Origin: Eutypa lata
Taxonomy: Eukaryota; Ascomycota; Sordariomycetes; Xylariales; Diatrypaceae
Reading direction: 5' to 3'
NCBI GenBank assembly: GCA_022661535.1
Contig: JAKULF010000008.1
Span: 2,294,001-2,358,000, forward strand
Length of the DNA: 64,000 nucleotides
The notes under the pieces are model-generated. The model saw only the letters and a program-made list of their open reading frames with translations, was not told the origin of the DNA and did not search any database. Positions 47,551-59,300 of this stretch are shown in pieces; position 1 is the stretch's first letter, and every line of letters starts with the position of its first letter. Both the position numbers and the translations under genes were made by a program.

Positions 47551-47649
47551 GAAGGATGTGCAAAACATGCACTAGAGACATGGGAAGAGTGTGCAAAACA
47601 CCGATTAGAGGGGTGGGGAGGGTGTGTAAAACATAGATTAGAGAGATGG
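47551..47649 (+). repeat. three 33-bp direct repeats, coding-like
   Basis: Units 47551-47583, 47584-47616 and 47617-47649. Each translates to an 11-residue unit of the form (E/G)-x-C-(A/V)-K-H-x-L-E-x-W, with synonymous changes between units (CGA/AGA, CTA/TTA). The frame is that of HMG exon 3, behind stops at 47494 and 47515, and remains open to 47721. Confidence 0.75.
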
Positions 47650-47721
47650 GGTTTTCCATGTCGATACTTGCAAGGTCAATCAATGGTTGGTGGGCTGAGA
47701 TTCTTTGAGGAAGCACGATGA

Positions 47722-48822
47722 ACACTTCGACCCTCAATAGTACTCCAACAGCTTCCATAGTTTGTTTGACCTTAGCTAAATTAAGTTTTCCATTTTCTTT
47801 CCTACTACAAACGCTACCAGCGTATTAGAACCCAGGCACCCAAATGTAATGTGTTGTGTAACGTGATATGCTCTGTGAGAAGCGGGATACTAAAATCATA
47901 TGCTGCCCATTTTTCTATCGTGGTATCTGTAGGAGGGGTAGACTGTGGGATCGTGAGTAGCCACCTGTAAGCCTGGTTACAGAACAGCGTTTCAATGTAA
48001 CACTATCTATCATGAAATCATTGACCTTTTAGAGCTTTCTCGAAAATATATTTATCTAGTTGGTAAGAAGAATTTTGTTTCGTATTGAGGGAGAAGCTCA
48101 CCTTATTTAGATTAGTAAGGGTTTGATTACGTTAAAAGAAATATAATTAAAAAGATTTTATTAATCTTTTGTTTTAAGGGGACTTAGGTTTGAAAGTAAA
48201 AATGGCATACGGTTGATCAAATCACGTGGTGATATATAATTGAGAAATTAATAGCCTAGATACCTAAGCTAGAAGCAAGGAGGGGCAGGACATCCCGGAG
48301 GTCGGTCCGAGGCCGATGATAGAAAGGCGCGGTAGCGGAGAAGGTCGACGTCGGGGTAGCCCGAATATTGCCGATCATTCTGCCGCTTCCTGCCACATTT
48401 GATATTAGTCGGAGCCTTCCTAGAGAGGTTTATATAAGTTATTTTTTAGATTTAGATTAAGCTAGTGATGAAACATTATATATGCGGATTGATCTAAGGT
48501 GTTTGATAGTAAGTAAAGTGTTTGCAGCTCGTTTAATTTGACCAAGCCTTGTCAAATTAATATAGAGACAACAGCCGGAGGAGGTTTTACATATTACATA
48601 AGCTAGCTTGGAGAACATTAATCAGGCAATTAATTTGGTGGATAAAAAAAGTGAAGCTCGAAAGAAGATATTTAATAGCAGAGCTAACAACAGCAATGCC
48701 TTTCTGTCTAAGACAGACTCCGTGGACCCCCTCACCCCCTCTAAATTAATGCTACATAGCATTGATCCAATTGGTAGAAAACCGCAATGTAGTGGATAAT
48801 TAGGTATGTCTCTTCCACTGCT
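47722..48822. other. intergenic, no gene seen
   Basis: Region between the HMG-box gene tail and the membrane-protein gene. No supported frame or repeat. Confidence 0.5.
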
Positions 48823-49536
48823 TTATTCTGTCCCCATTATCTCCTTAGCTACCTCTAATGCGGAAGGGCCTACGATTGCTAGGATAACCAGCTCATGGAT
48901 ACAGAATGCTTGCAGCAATATAATAAAGCAACCGACAACAGTGGCCACAATTCCAATAACGACGAAAACTATCCCACCCAAGCATGAGATGCCAGTGGAG
49001 TACCATGGAAAGGCCCATCCATAGTTGAAAACGACATCGTAGGTACTCTGTAAGAACCGCCAGATAGTCTGCAACACCCACCAGCCCTCAAGAATCTCGA
49101 GTCCCAGGATCCCAAGGTACACAACTAAAACGGCAAACTGACGAAGTCTAGACTGGAAGAGATGAGGCGCTAGCCATCGGGTGTAGATAATCGAATAGCC
49201 TGGAGGGCCTTGTCGGGCAAGGATGGTATCATCTATAGCTCTGAATGTCTTGTATACGAAGGCTAAGATAAGTACCAGCAGGACCCAGAAAGCAAGCTTG
49301 GAGGTATGCTCGTATTCGGGAATCTCCAAAACAATTTCAAGGTAGCCGGTTTTGCGAATCCCCGTAGCCATGATGGCGCTACCGTTATTGATGGTGACCA
49401 TATTAAACCGAAGAAGAGGGGCGTAATAAGATCGACAAGATAGTAGAGGGTGATGCAATCGATAAATGTTCTTTACTTCAGCTGACCAATGTTGAGCTGC
49501 TTGCAGGGTGAAGAAGAGTGGGATTTCATCAAACAA
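48823..49536 (-). CDS. multi-pass membrane protein of unknown function
   Basis: Uninterrupted 237-codon frame; Met46 (49401, giving 192 aa) is the more likely start, since the preceding residues look like untranslated leader. From Met46 there are hydrophobic segments at about FWVLLVLILAFVYKTF, FAVLVVYLGILGLEIL, GISCLGGIVFVVIGIVATVV and FIILLQAFCIHELVILAIV, so four membrane passes are plausible. There is no catalytic motif. I do not recognise the family. It is divergent from the secreted-protein gene that starts at 50161. Confidence 0.6.
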   Translation of the reverse strand: MFDEIPLFFTLQAAQHWSAEVKNIYRLHHPLLSCRSYYAPLLRFNMVTINNGSAIMATGIRKTGYLEIVLEIPEYEHTSKLAFWVLLVLILAFVYKTFRAIDDTILARQGPPGYSIIYTRWLAPHLFQSRLRQFAVLVVYLGILGLEILEGWWVLQTIWRFLQSTYDVVFNYGWAFPWYSTGISCLGGIVFVVIGIVATVVGCFIILLQAFCIHELVILAIVGPSALEVAKEIMGTE

Positions 49537-50102
49537 GGGATTTTCAGCTTGGTGATTAAACCAAATGTTAGAATACAGAGATAGTTAGGTGTCAGCGTAT
49601 AGGTCAGGGAGATGGCGCGTGTTGTATTGTTTAGAAAAGTCCAATCTAGCTCCAGTGGAGCTGCAAACAGTAGGTCTGTAGGTGTTTGCCATGCTAATCT
49701 GTACGACCTTAACATCCGGTGCCATGGGACACATCACGTGCACCTCGCCTCCTGACAATAAACAACAAACAAATAAGAGACAGTAGGATCCAGGTCCAGA
49801 TCAACAGAGTAATCCTGTCTGTACAGTAGGTAACAACAGTAGCTGTTGATAATATGTAGATATTTCCTTGAGGAAAGGTCAGATGCCTAAGGGTTTGGCC
49901 TATGATCTAGCATCCACTCTCTGGTAGATTTCTACTATAAATATAGACGTTATATCATAGACTTTTCCTGCTTTTCTCTTTCCTTTCCTCAATCTCATAT
50001 TTTCACTTTATTCTGAGCAACTCGTACGCAACACCCTTACAGGCCGTGACACTTGCAAGGCAATCTAGATATCCTTTCAACGACATAGGGATCCTAAGTT
50101 TC
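49537..50102. other. divergent promoter region
   Basis: Separates the membrane-protein gene (minus) from the secreted-protein gene (plus). It ends with a TATA box. Confidence 0.4.
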
Positions 50103-50108
50103 TATAAA
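50103..50108 (+). promoter_or_regulatory. TATA box of the 50161 gene
   Basis: TATAAA sits 53 bp before the ATG, which would leave a leader of only about 20-30 nt. Confidence 0.5.
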
Positions 50109-50160
50109 ACCACAGCCTAAACCACTTTTTATACCCTTATCACTTCAAGCAATAGCAATC

Positions 50161-51036
50161 ATGCTTGCGAAACTTCTTACTGTCTTGCTTGCAGCTATCA
50201 TGCTGGTGCACGGAGCTGTCATTGTACCTCCTGTTGCCCCTGTGGATTCTACGGATGATTACGGCCACTGGGCCACTTTCACGGACGTGGACACCAACTT
50301 CACTTTCGATCTGCATTCCCTGGGCCACACCGGTCCGGCTCAGATCATCTCATTGAATGCGAGCAACTACCCTGCCTGGTCGAAGTTTACGCCCTATAAC
50401 TCTTTGGATGTAGATTCGCGCCCGCTCCAGGAATGGGGGGATGTATGCTCCAAAGTGTCCTCCTGCTATCAGAAAATCAGCGACACCGCCAATACCGCCA
50501 TGATCTTCATAGCCAACACCAACTTCCCCCGGTGCGCAGCCATCGGCGGTGCCGTTTACGAGTTCTTCGTCGCCGATAACTACCGGAACACCGTAGGTGT
50601 CATTGTGAACGGCGCCATAGTTTCCACAGCAATCTCGTACATAAACGCACCGGTGCAGAAGGTCATCATAAACTCGGCGTTTGGCGGCGGTGAGGGAGAC
50701 GGCGAGGACTCCTGCGATGTCAGGACGTCTGAGATGATGGCTAATGATTACTCCGCAATGGTAGCGCAGTTTGTACGTATTATTGGATTCCAAAGGGCGT
50801 GAAATGCTCATCACCTACGCAGTTCGCGTCGCTAATCTGATATACTTTAGTGCTTATCCATCGCGTCGGCCACCGACAAGGACCCTCAGAAGCAACAGTC
50901 GCACTACTTCACGGGCGACGTGGCTAGGAGAAATTATTCCGCCAAGAAAGGCGCCTACGTTGTCAACAAGAACTTTATCGCCGCACAGAAGCATGTCTTT
51001 GCGGACAAGTGCGAGGAATTCGGTATCGTATTCTAG
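50161..51036 (+). CDS. secreted protein of unknown function, two exons
   Basis: Exon 1 50161-50772, intron 50773-50850 (78 nt, GTACGT donor, TTTAG acceptor), exon 2 50851-51036, giving 265 aa. Signal peptide at about 1-18 (LLTVLLAAIMLVHGA). Two N-glycosylation sequons (NFT, NAS) lie in the first 70 residues. Six cysteines occur in the mature chain: VCSKVSSC, RCAA, SCDV, and after the splice CLSI and KCEE. A Gly/Asp-rich turn (GGGEGDGED) precedes the fourth Cys. I do not recognise the family. Unspliced, the frame would lose the last two cysteines, which supports the intron. Confidence 0.8.
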
Positions 51037-52799
51037 ATCTCTCCACAGCAAGCTTTGGGCCATGCATTATATGATCACGGTACGATCTCTTATGTGTAGG
51101 GGATGGTCACTCAAATACCCATATAACTGAGCAATGGTTGAGAACAAGTTGTTGTTGGATCCCTAAGGTCTATAAGTGGAGCCGGAGAGCATAGCATATA
51201 CAGGTTACTTCTCTTGAAGAGATTTTACTTAGACACTTAGATAAATAATAAACTTATGCGTTTATTAAAGAAAAGTCCTTCCCTACTACATCCTAAACTT
51301 CAACATCTTTACCAATATCCATATGCGCTAGACATACCCCTCGATCTAAAAGTGCCCGGTTCTGAGGTATTTCCTATCGTTCTTGAACCACATTGTCATT
51401 AAAAATCAAGACGATGATAAGTCGCTCCTAGATATCCCCATTCTACCTAGTAAAATGCCTTGAGCACCTTTCTCAACTTTCAGAGAGCGAGTCTATTCCC
51501 GAACTAGTAAATTTCGACCTATGCCCAAATATGGGTTGGTTGGTTGGTATGTTTAACGCCGGGGGGGGGCGGCAGAGCCGCCCAGGCCTCCCATGGGGCA
51601 TGCGGCGTGCGGAGGCTATCTATGGGTTGGTTAGGGTCACCATACAACAGTTATTCATGCGACAGCTGCGGTTCAACCTTATATTATTACTACCAGCACT
51701 GTCATAGTAGGTAGTAGGGCCATTCGCGTGTGCTTCGGACATTGACTAACCAGAATCTTAGCATCAGCTGAAAGGGCAATCCTTGCAAGCCTCTATATCC
51801 CCTCTTAGATCGTTGGCTGAAGGTAGGTCCCTGAAGATGTCTTTCTGATGCTGTTTGGTTGCTATTGAGTGGCATGTTAACCGCTGCGAGACTAGTACCT
51901 TGGCTCTAGATATGCCAAGCCTTAAGTCTACCATTGTAGCCATTTGGCTGTTGTCATATGGAGTAAGTAGGTGGAGATAGTATCTAACCATCATGTGCGG
52001 CTGATACTTGCCTGCAGCTGCATACATATTTATTTTGTCTGATTATGCAGGGCCAGTGGCTGCTAACACCTCCGTTTCAGGAGATTGGATGGTCGGGTCA
52101 TCTATAATGCCGCTGCTCAGGTTTTGATCTACTCCCGCCTAATTACTAATCTCCACCTCTCGGAACAGGAATCGACTATCATAACCACCTAGTCTTCTCG
52201 AGAGGATGCAGCTTAGACCTTTCACAGTTGCGAGGTTATGGAATATGATATTACAGACAGGGAAAGACAAAGCTACTAGAGTTTGAGTTGTCGGCAGTTA
52301 TTTCTGTCTCCTGCATGGGAGATGGGGTACTTCGTCTACGCTTTCTATTTTGGCACGATGGTTGCGCGAGCTAAGGCAATGATAAAGCGCTTAGGGTGTG
52401 ACTAAACGCAGGTTACCTAGCTCGAATTTGGCTGAAGTGGCTGCTCCCAGGCGTTTACTCGAGCTGTCTTCAGGGGGATCATGATAACTACATTTCAGCT
52501 GACAGGGGTATAACATTATAGCTCGTCTTGGAATGGCATCCCACAACGCCGCCAATAAACAATAAAATACAATTCGTTACTAAGACTATAATTACCTAGG
52601 AACGGGTACTCCCTCGAGGAAATGGTTACGCCGGCCCTAACCTCCAATATTTGGACGCGGTTCGAAATTCCCCTACGCGAGTTTCTTCTTGATCACATAC
52701 GCCTAATAGACGGAGCAACGGAAGGCTCACGATACACTCTCCTTTCTTCGACTTATACCACTCGTTCCTTTTAAAACCACACAGAAACAGACGTTCGCC
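51037..52799. other. intergenic with a small GC-rich island
   Basis: 1.8 kb without a supported gene. A GC-rich island with two stem-loops lies at 51561-51617. Confidence 0.5.
51561..51617. repeat. GC-rich island with two stem-loops
   Basis: GGGCGGC-AGA-GCCGCCC (51567-51583) is a perfect hairpin. GCCTCC (51586-51591) pairs with GGAGGC (51611-51616). The surrounding DNA is AT-rich. Confidence 0.55.
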
Positions 52800-55125
52800 A
52801 TGACGAGGTTACGCCATTGTCTTGCTCTCATATCCCTGGGCACAGCTATTGTTGTGGCTCAGGATGTCGTCTATGTCACGGATCTCTCTATATTCACCGT
52901 ACTAGTAAGTTGATCCCTTCAATGCGAACGCGATCAAGTTCTGCCTACTTTGTATTCTGTGGGATAGATCAAGTCGCAGATCTGTTGAAGGCGACAGTAG
53001 GCCACTGCCAAGCTCGATAGTTCGAAGCTTCAACAGATCAAGAGCTTTAATTATACGAGAAGCGACTTGGAAAATCGTTCATCACCAGAGCGCTGTTTAT
53101 TTATCCTCAAAATATTCCATTAAATAGCAAGGCTAACTTCTTCTAGGCCCCGTGCGCGGCGTCCGCTGTCTCGTATAATGTCCAGTCCCAGACGTACGAC
53201 AACTGTCCCGAGGCCGTCGACGCTTTGCAATCATGTGTCTGCACGAAGAACAACAACTTTGCATCCATCTCCAAGGCCATCTCGCAGTCAGTCAGTTACA
53301 GCTGCGGGTCGACCGCCTCGCATGATCAATCGAGCGCAGCCACTGTGTTTGACGCGTACTGTAACCAGGACGAGGACTTCTCGTTCCCGGAACCGGAGAC
53401 TCCAGTTTCGCAGTTCATCACCGACCTACCAGCCTTTGACGAGCTTGCACCCTGTGCTGCGGGCGGACTCGCAAATGTTGTCCAGTAAGCACTCCCTTCT
53501 TCTGTAGGCTAGTAACCCTTCTTGGTATCGTACTGACTGTCATTCCAGGTCTATGGTGAGTCCTGACTACCCCTGTATTACGTACTTGGTCCTAACGGCC
53601 CATATTAGACTTATGACCTGTGCCCCGGCGATGCCAGTCACCTCGCGACGTGTGTGTGTAATAAGAACCAGAACTCGTTGCTGGCTAGCGCAGGGATCAA
53701 CACCTCCGTCAGATATTCTTGCGCTTCAAACACAGCGGATGTTTCCTCAGCGCAAGCCGTCTTCGCAGGGTACTGTGGGTTGAATAACGGAACCTCTTCG
53801 TTTCCTACGGCCTCTGATCCGCCTGGAGATAGTGAGTAGTCCTCCACGGCCCAAGATGTCGTGAAAGGGTATTGACCGATCTGTTAGTGACGTACTATAT
53901 CACCGCCCTGGACCAATATAGTTCCCTGGCACCATGCGCACAGTCTGCCCTCTCTTACGACGTATTCAGTGTATGTGCCATCTTTCTCTAATCCTCGACT
54001 AGGTATATTTTCTAACGTATTCACTAGCAAACGTACGACTATTGCCCCGATGGCCCTCAAGCCTTGGCATCCTGCGTCTGTCTGAAAAACGGAATGTCCC
54101 GCCTTCTCACCAACATGATCACCTCTTCAGTCAAATACTCGTGCGAATCTACTGCAAGCGAGGATATCAGTTCAGCCATCGAAGTCTTTGAATATTACTG
54201 CAGCGCCGCACAAGCGCTGGTCACTCCAGCCGGGGTCACTGAATCAGGTAGGCTAGGCACTAACACTTGAGACAGGATGGCGGAACATAAGCTGATATGC
54301 ATTGCAGTGTCCCAAACAGCGAAAACCGGCAATACAGCTTCCTCAGGACCGACGCAAACAGCGGATCCGACAGCCGAGCCCACCTCTGATTCCGGCGACT
54401 TCGGTCTCGGTGGTTCGGGAACCGATGATTCAGGATCTAGCGAATCAAGCCCCGATAGCTCTAGCAGCAGTGACTCTGTCAGCGGCGGCGGAGGATCAAA
54501 CGGAGGATCGAACAACACGGGAGCCATCGTAGGAGGCGTCGTTGGCGGGGTCGGCGGTCTCGCCCTCATTGCAGCCGTGGTATTCTTCTTCTGGCGTCGA
54601 TCGAGAAAAGCGAAAATACAGGTAGCCACCAACGTTGAATCGGATGTTGGCGCAGGGAAGCCCGAACTCGATAGTACAGCTGCTGCTGCTGCTCTAGCCT
54701 CGCCACCAAGCTCCAGTCCCAGCCCAAGCGCTCTAAAGGGCCAACCACCGTCGAGAGCCGACAACGTGTCCCCGGTATCAGCCCACAATACTTCGGAGCT
54801 CCACGGCCAGTCGCCGGCCCCTCAGATGTCGGAACTCCATGCCCGGCAGGGGGGCGGGTCAACAGCAGCAGCAGCAGCCGCTGCTAGGCCGGAGCTCCCG
54901 GGCCAGAACTCGTTCGATGCTCGAGCGGCGGCGACCTCGAACCACCCCCTTTACTCGTCTGCTGGTCATAATGCGCAAGAGGCTTTCAGCCAGCAGGTGT
55001 ACGAGGCTCCGGTGCAGCATCCGACTCAGGTGCACGAGATGCATGCCCAGTCGAACACGACGAATTGGCAGTCGGGTCCTGTCTTGCAATATCACGAAAT
55101 GGATGGGGGATCGCGAAGGACTTGA
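52800..55125 (+). CDS. type I membrane protein with three six-Cys repeats, seven exons
   Basis: Exons 52800-52904, 53147-53484, 53549-53555 (7 nt), 53609-53831, 53888-53970, 54028-54247 and 54308-55125 give 597 aa. Signal peptide at about 1-20. Three tandem units of about 72 residues each carry six Cys in the order APC, (N/L/Y)CP, (S/T)CVC, SC and YC, joined by SQFITDLPAFDEL-like linkers. Then a Ser/Gly-rich stalk, a membrane span at about 397-421 (GAIVGGVVGG...AAVVFFFW) with RRSRK behind it, and a long low-complexity cytoplasmic tail. The architecture is that of fungal wall-stress or signalling sensors and CFEM-like surface proteins, but the repeat is not a standard CFEM and I do not name the family. 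Confidence 0.85.
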
Positions 55126-56370
55126 TATCAAGGTGGTGGTCTAGTTCAGGGGCTTGATCGCCGGTGTCTTACAAAGTGTGCAGTATATATGCAGGTGGCC
55201 CGGTTATTAGTGTTGATTAAGTATGTTGTGTATTATATGCATATGCATTGCACGGATTTATTCTAATATTGTTTAACTTGGATTGCCTATCAATAATAAC
55301 GGGTAAGAGCTAACAAGTGGTTTTAATTGTAAACTGGTGTGAATTCTCTACTTTGTTATGTTAATATGAGAAGTAGGGAATCTAGTATTTCAAATGCCAA
55401 GATATCAATGTACAGGGAATGGTCTATAATTATGTATGTAGGTAAGGTTGTCTAAGGTGAAGTTGGGTTAAGTGTGGTAAAATCTTGTGAACCGCTGTTA
55501 TAGTAGATACCTACATCCATCTAGGTATCCTAGAAATCCATACGGTTATGAATATTAATGTTTATACTTACATTGCCTCTTTACTCCCTTTATCGTGAAG
55601 ATTTATAGTCATGCAGTGAAAGTGCTGACGTCTAAGTACATTACCTAGGCAGGTATAATGTAACTACATATGTACATGTAGTAACCAGCTAACGTTAAAG
55701 TACATACATGCAAAGTAGAGTGGCCAGTGCAGTTATGATGTAGTGGGATACCCACTAATTTTTATTTGGTCCAAGCTTCTTAGGCTCGCTCTAAGCTCTA
55801 ACTAACAACCAAACCTTGCACGAAATGAACAGCCTCGTCGCGCTTTCTTCTCTGAAAACAGTCGACATCTCGACATCTCGACATCTCGACAACCAACTGA
55901 GGAAATCTCAAATTTACTTCTAAGGTTGAAAGAAACAAAACCTAAGCAAAGTTGACCTTCATCCGACCCTCCTTCATTTAATTCAACTCTTGCCGGGTGT
56001 ATCATCGCAGTAACCTTTTCTGGTTTGATATATCTTCTTTCTTTCACTTTTCTTTTATGAGATAACTTGTCTTTGTCCTTTCTTCTTCTTCTTTTCTCTG
56101 ATCGCAACCAACAACCAACAAGCATTAATTAGTTAGCTTGTGTGGTTTTCTTGTACCTGCTGCGTCTCATTCACGATACCTTTTTAACACACACTAAGGC
56201 TACATACGCATAACTGCAGAAGGTCATCGACTCCTTCCCATTTGATCGCTGTCTAGTTAGCGACATTCGAGAGGCAACTACATCAACCTACCTAGTTTAT
56301 ACATCGTCGATTGCCGATTTCCATTACATGCTCATGAAGTCCACTCGACATATCTCCATTTGATGAAAGG
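55126..56370. other. intergenic and 5' leader of the nucleoporin gene
   Basis: Contains four copies of CTCGACAT-type 8-bp repeats (55864-55892). The last 600 bp are CT-rich and probably hold the promoter and leader of the nucleoporin gene. Confidence 0.5.
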
Positions 56371-59300
56371 ATGGCCGCCGCAGTGGACTTGGGCTACTTG
56401 GCTACCCATTTGGGTATGCCTGAGGAGAACCTCTCCACTGTCGTCACAGAGCCAAATGTCGATCTCGTCAAAGTGATCCTATCTGCTGTAGCAGCCAAAG
56501 CCCACGATTACGATGTGATATCCTCCCAGAAGATTCAACTAGAAGTCCAGATAGAGACTTCTATTCGGGCAGCCGAAGCCCAGCGCGACAAAAGTAACGA
56601 GACTGCCGCTAAAGCCCTTAAAGATGTCGAGCATATCCGCAACAAGCTCAAGGACGAAGGTGCGCAGCTTATCTATCTCCTTTCCTTCTCAATTTTACCC
56701 TCTCCCAGTCTTCTTGCCCTTACTCACAGTTACTAGAATCCACAAGGCAAACACTTGAAAATGAACTGCAATCCATCAAGTCGTCTAGTTCAACCTCTCA
56801 TTCCGAGCTTGAGAAATTGCGAGCCCGTATCACCTCCCTCGAGACATCGAATCGCGAATCCCTTGCTATAATCGACACCAAGAACAAGGCAAACGACACC
56901 CTCTCCGAAGAGCTACAGGCACAACACCAGAAGAACTTGAACCTTAGCCGACAGGTTGCTGCTCAGCAGCAGGTGGCGCAGGAGGCGGAAAGAAAGGCAA
57001 GCGAAGCTAAATACCAGACTGAGTCGCTGAACCTGCGTCTCGATGCGGAAAAGCGTAATGCCGAATTCTACGAGAAAGAGCTTAATACCAAGAATGCCGA
57101 ATCGAACAAGTTGCGGAAAGAGAAGAACACTCGCATTGCCGAACTCCAGCGCCGCGACGACGAGAGTCGGTCTGAAAACGAGGCTCTCAAGAAAACCGAG
57201 CAACAACTCCGGCAACGACTCGACGAATCTCAACGCCAAGCAGACGAGGCTTTAACTAAAATACAAAAATTGCAGGAGGCCGCTGCCCGCCATGAACAAG
57301 GGTTCCAGGAAGAAATTGCCAGTCTGCGTCGGCTGGTTGACCTGAAAGAGCAACAAACTCGTACCCACAAGAACCGAGTGCAAGAAGTTGAGGTTCGAGA
57401 AGATCAGGTCAAGCGTGAATGCGAGGACCAGGTTCGCCGCATCAACGAAGAGCTTGAGCGAGTGAAGAGCGACTATGCCGAAGCGTCGGAGAAGAGAGAC
57501 TCGCTTGAAGTAGAACTCGGTCAGACACGTGCTAGGCTTGGTGCTTCCTCTACTGAGCGACCCGATTCCACTCCACAAACTCCGCGTTTGAACGGCTCCA
57601 TCTATCGCGCGGGCTCTCCTATGGGAACTCCAGGTGCTCAGGCGAAGTTGACGAACGTTATTGACGAAAATTACAGGCTGAAGAGCAAACTAGCAATTGA
57701 ACAGCAGCGCAGCGGTGACTATGCCAAGGCCCTGGATGAGGTGGTGGAGCAACTGGAGGCCAAAGGTCCTGAACTTGAGGATCTCCAGGCAGAGAACGAA
57801 CGGCTGCAGGAAGAGATCAAGAATATGTCACTCTTATCAGACGAAAGCTTCAGGGAGCGGGATAATGCAAAGAAGGCCCAACGCAAGGCTGAAAACGCCG
57901 CCTCGACCGCCCAAGCGGAAGTCAACATTCTACGCAATCAAATGAGAGACATGGGCGCTCAGATTCAAATGCTCGTATTCAACATCCAATGTCTGGAGAG
58001 GGGAGAGGAGACACTCACTCTCGAGGACTCACTACAATTACAAAGACTTGCGAGAGGTCAAGCCGACGGGACATCGACGAGTGAGGTCTCGGATCTCAAC
58101 GGAATGATTCTCGAACGTTTAGCTGTTTTCAAAGACATCTCAGAACTGCGGGAAAAGAACGAGCAACTTCTCCGAGTAGTCCACGAGCTTGCTGAGAAGA
58201 TGGAGAATGAGGAGGCAATTGCAGCCAAGAATGAAGCTTTGGAAGACCACAAGGAAGTCACCGTCCTTCGCCAGAAACTCCAGTTCTTCGAGGATCAGCT
58301 TAGAGGGCTGAAGGCTCAAGCAAATACCATCACACAGGAACGAAATATGTTCCGCCGTATGGTCGAGTCGAGAACTTCCGCCGACGAATTGACTACCGCT
58401 TTGGGTCAGTCGACCCACGATGGCGTCCTTGCCAGCATCGAGCAGAATTCCACTATGAACAATGAAGACTCGGATTACACGACGCTACTCCGTGATCTCC
58501 AGCAGAACTTTGATCAGTACCGAAACGAGCAAAGTGTCGATCGCCAGACAATGAAGGAGCAGATCGATAAGCTATCTGGAGAGAAAAATTCACTCCAGGC
58601 TGAAAATGCGAAGATTTCCAGTCAGCTATCTCTTGCCTCTGAGCGTTACCAGATGTTGCACTCGAATTTCATAGCTCTGCAAACCGAAAACAAGGAGCTT
58701 AAGCAAAGAAACCAGAAGATGTCCGAAGACGCCGCCAAGCAGGATCTTCAGGTCTTACGAGTCACCGAGGAGATGGTCGAGGCTAAGGGCATGTCTGATA
58801 GTATGCGCAACGAAAACGCCAACCTGAAAGCTGAGAAGAAGTTATGGGACGAAATCCAGGAACGTCTCAGAAAGGAAAATCAGGACCATATACAGGAGAA
58901 GAGTCGTCTGAATAGTCTCCTAGCAACGCAGCAGACGCTCCAGAATGAACGAGATCACAGCGAGGCTGAGGCCAAACGCCGTCTGCAGAATCAAATCGAG
59001 ACGTTAGACATGGACCTTAATGCTACTAGAAGAAAGCTAACAGGAGAAGAAGAGGAGGTCAGAAACCTGCAGAGTCGGAAAGAGTACGATGCCAAGCAGT
59101 TTCAGAAGCGAATCGATGAACTCACAACCAATCTAAGCCAGATTCGTGAGGAATTGGTCGCCACGAAGACAACCAAAGAACACCTTCAACTCAGAGTTGA
59201 TGAGTTATCAATTGCCCTACGCAGTGCAGAGGAGCGTGCGGAGAGGCTTCAACCACGACCTACCCCTCGGCCTGGGTCTATGCTTGTGGCATCCGAGTCA

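Noticed and set aside
47527..47721. Independent small gene (64 aa)
   Set aside because: It begins inside the frame of the HMG gene and consists mostly of the 33-bp repeats, so it is better seen as that gene's tail.
54195..54788. 197-codon minus ORF within the three-repeat protein gene
   Set aside because: Antisense shadow of the Ser/Gly-rich stalk and the tail.
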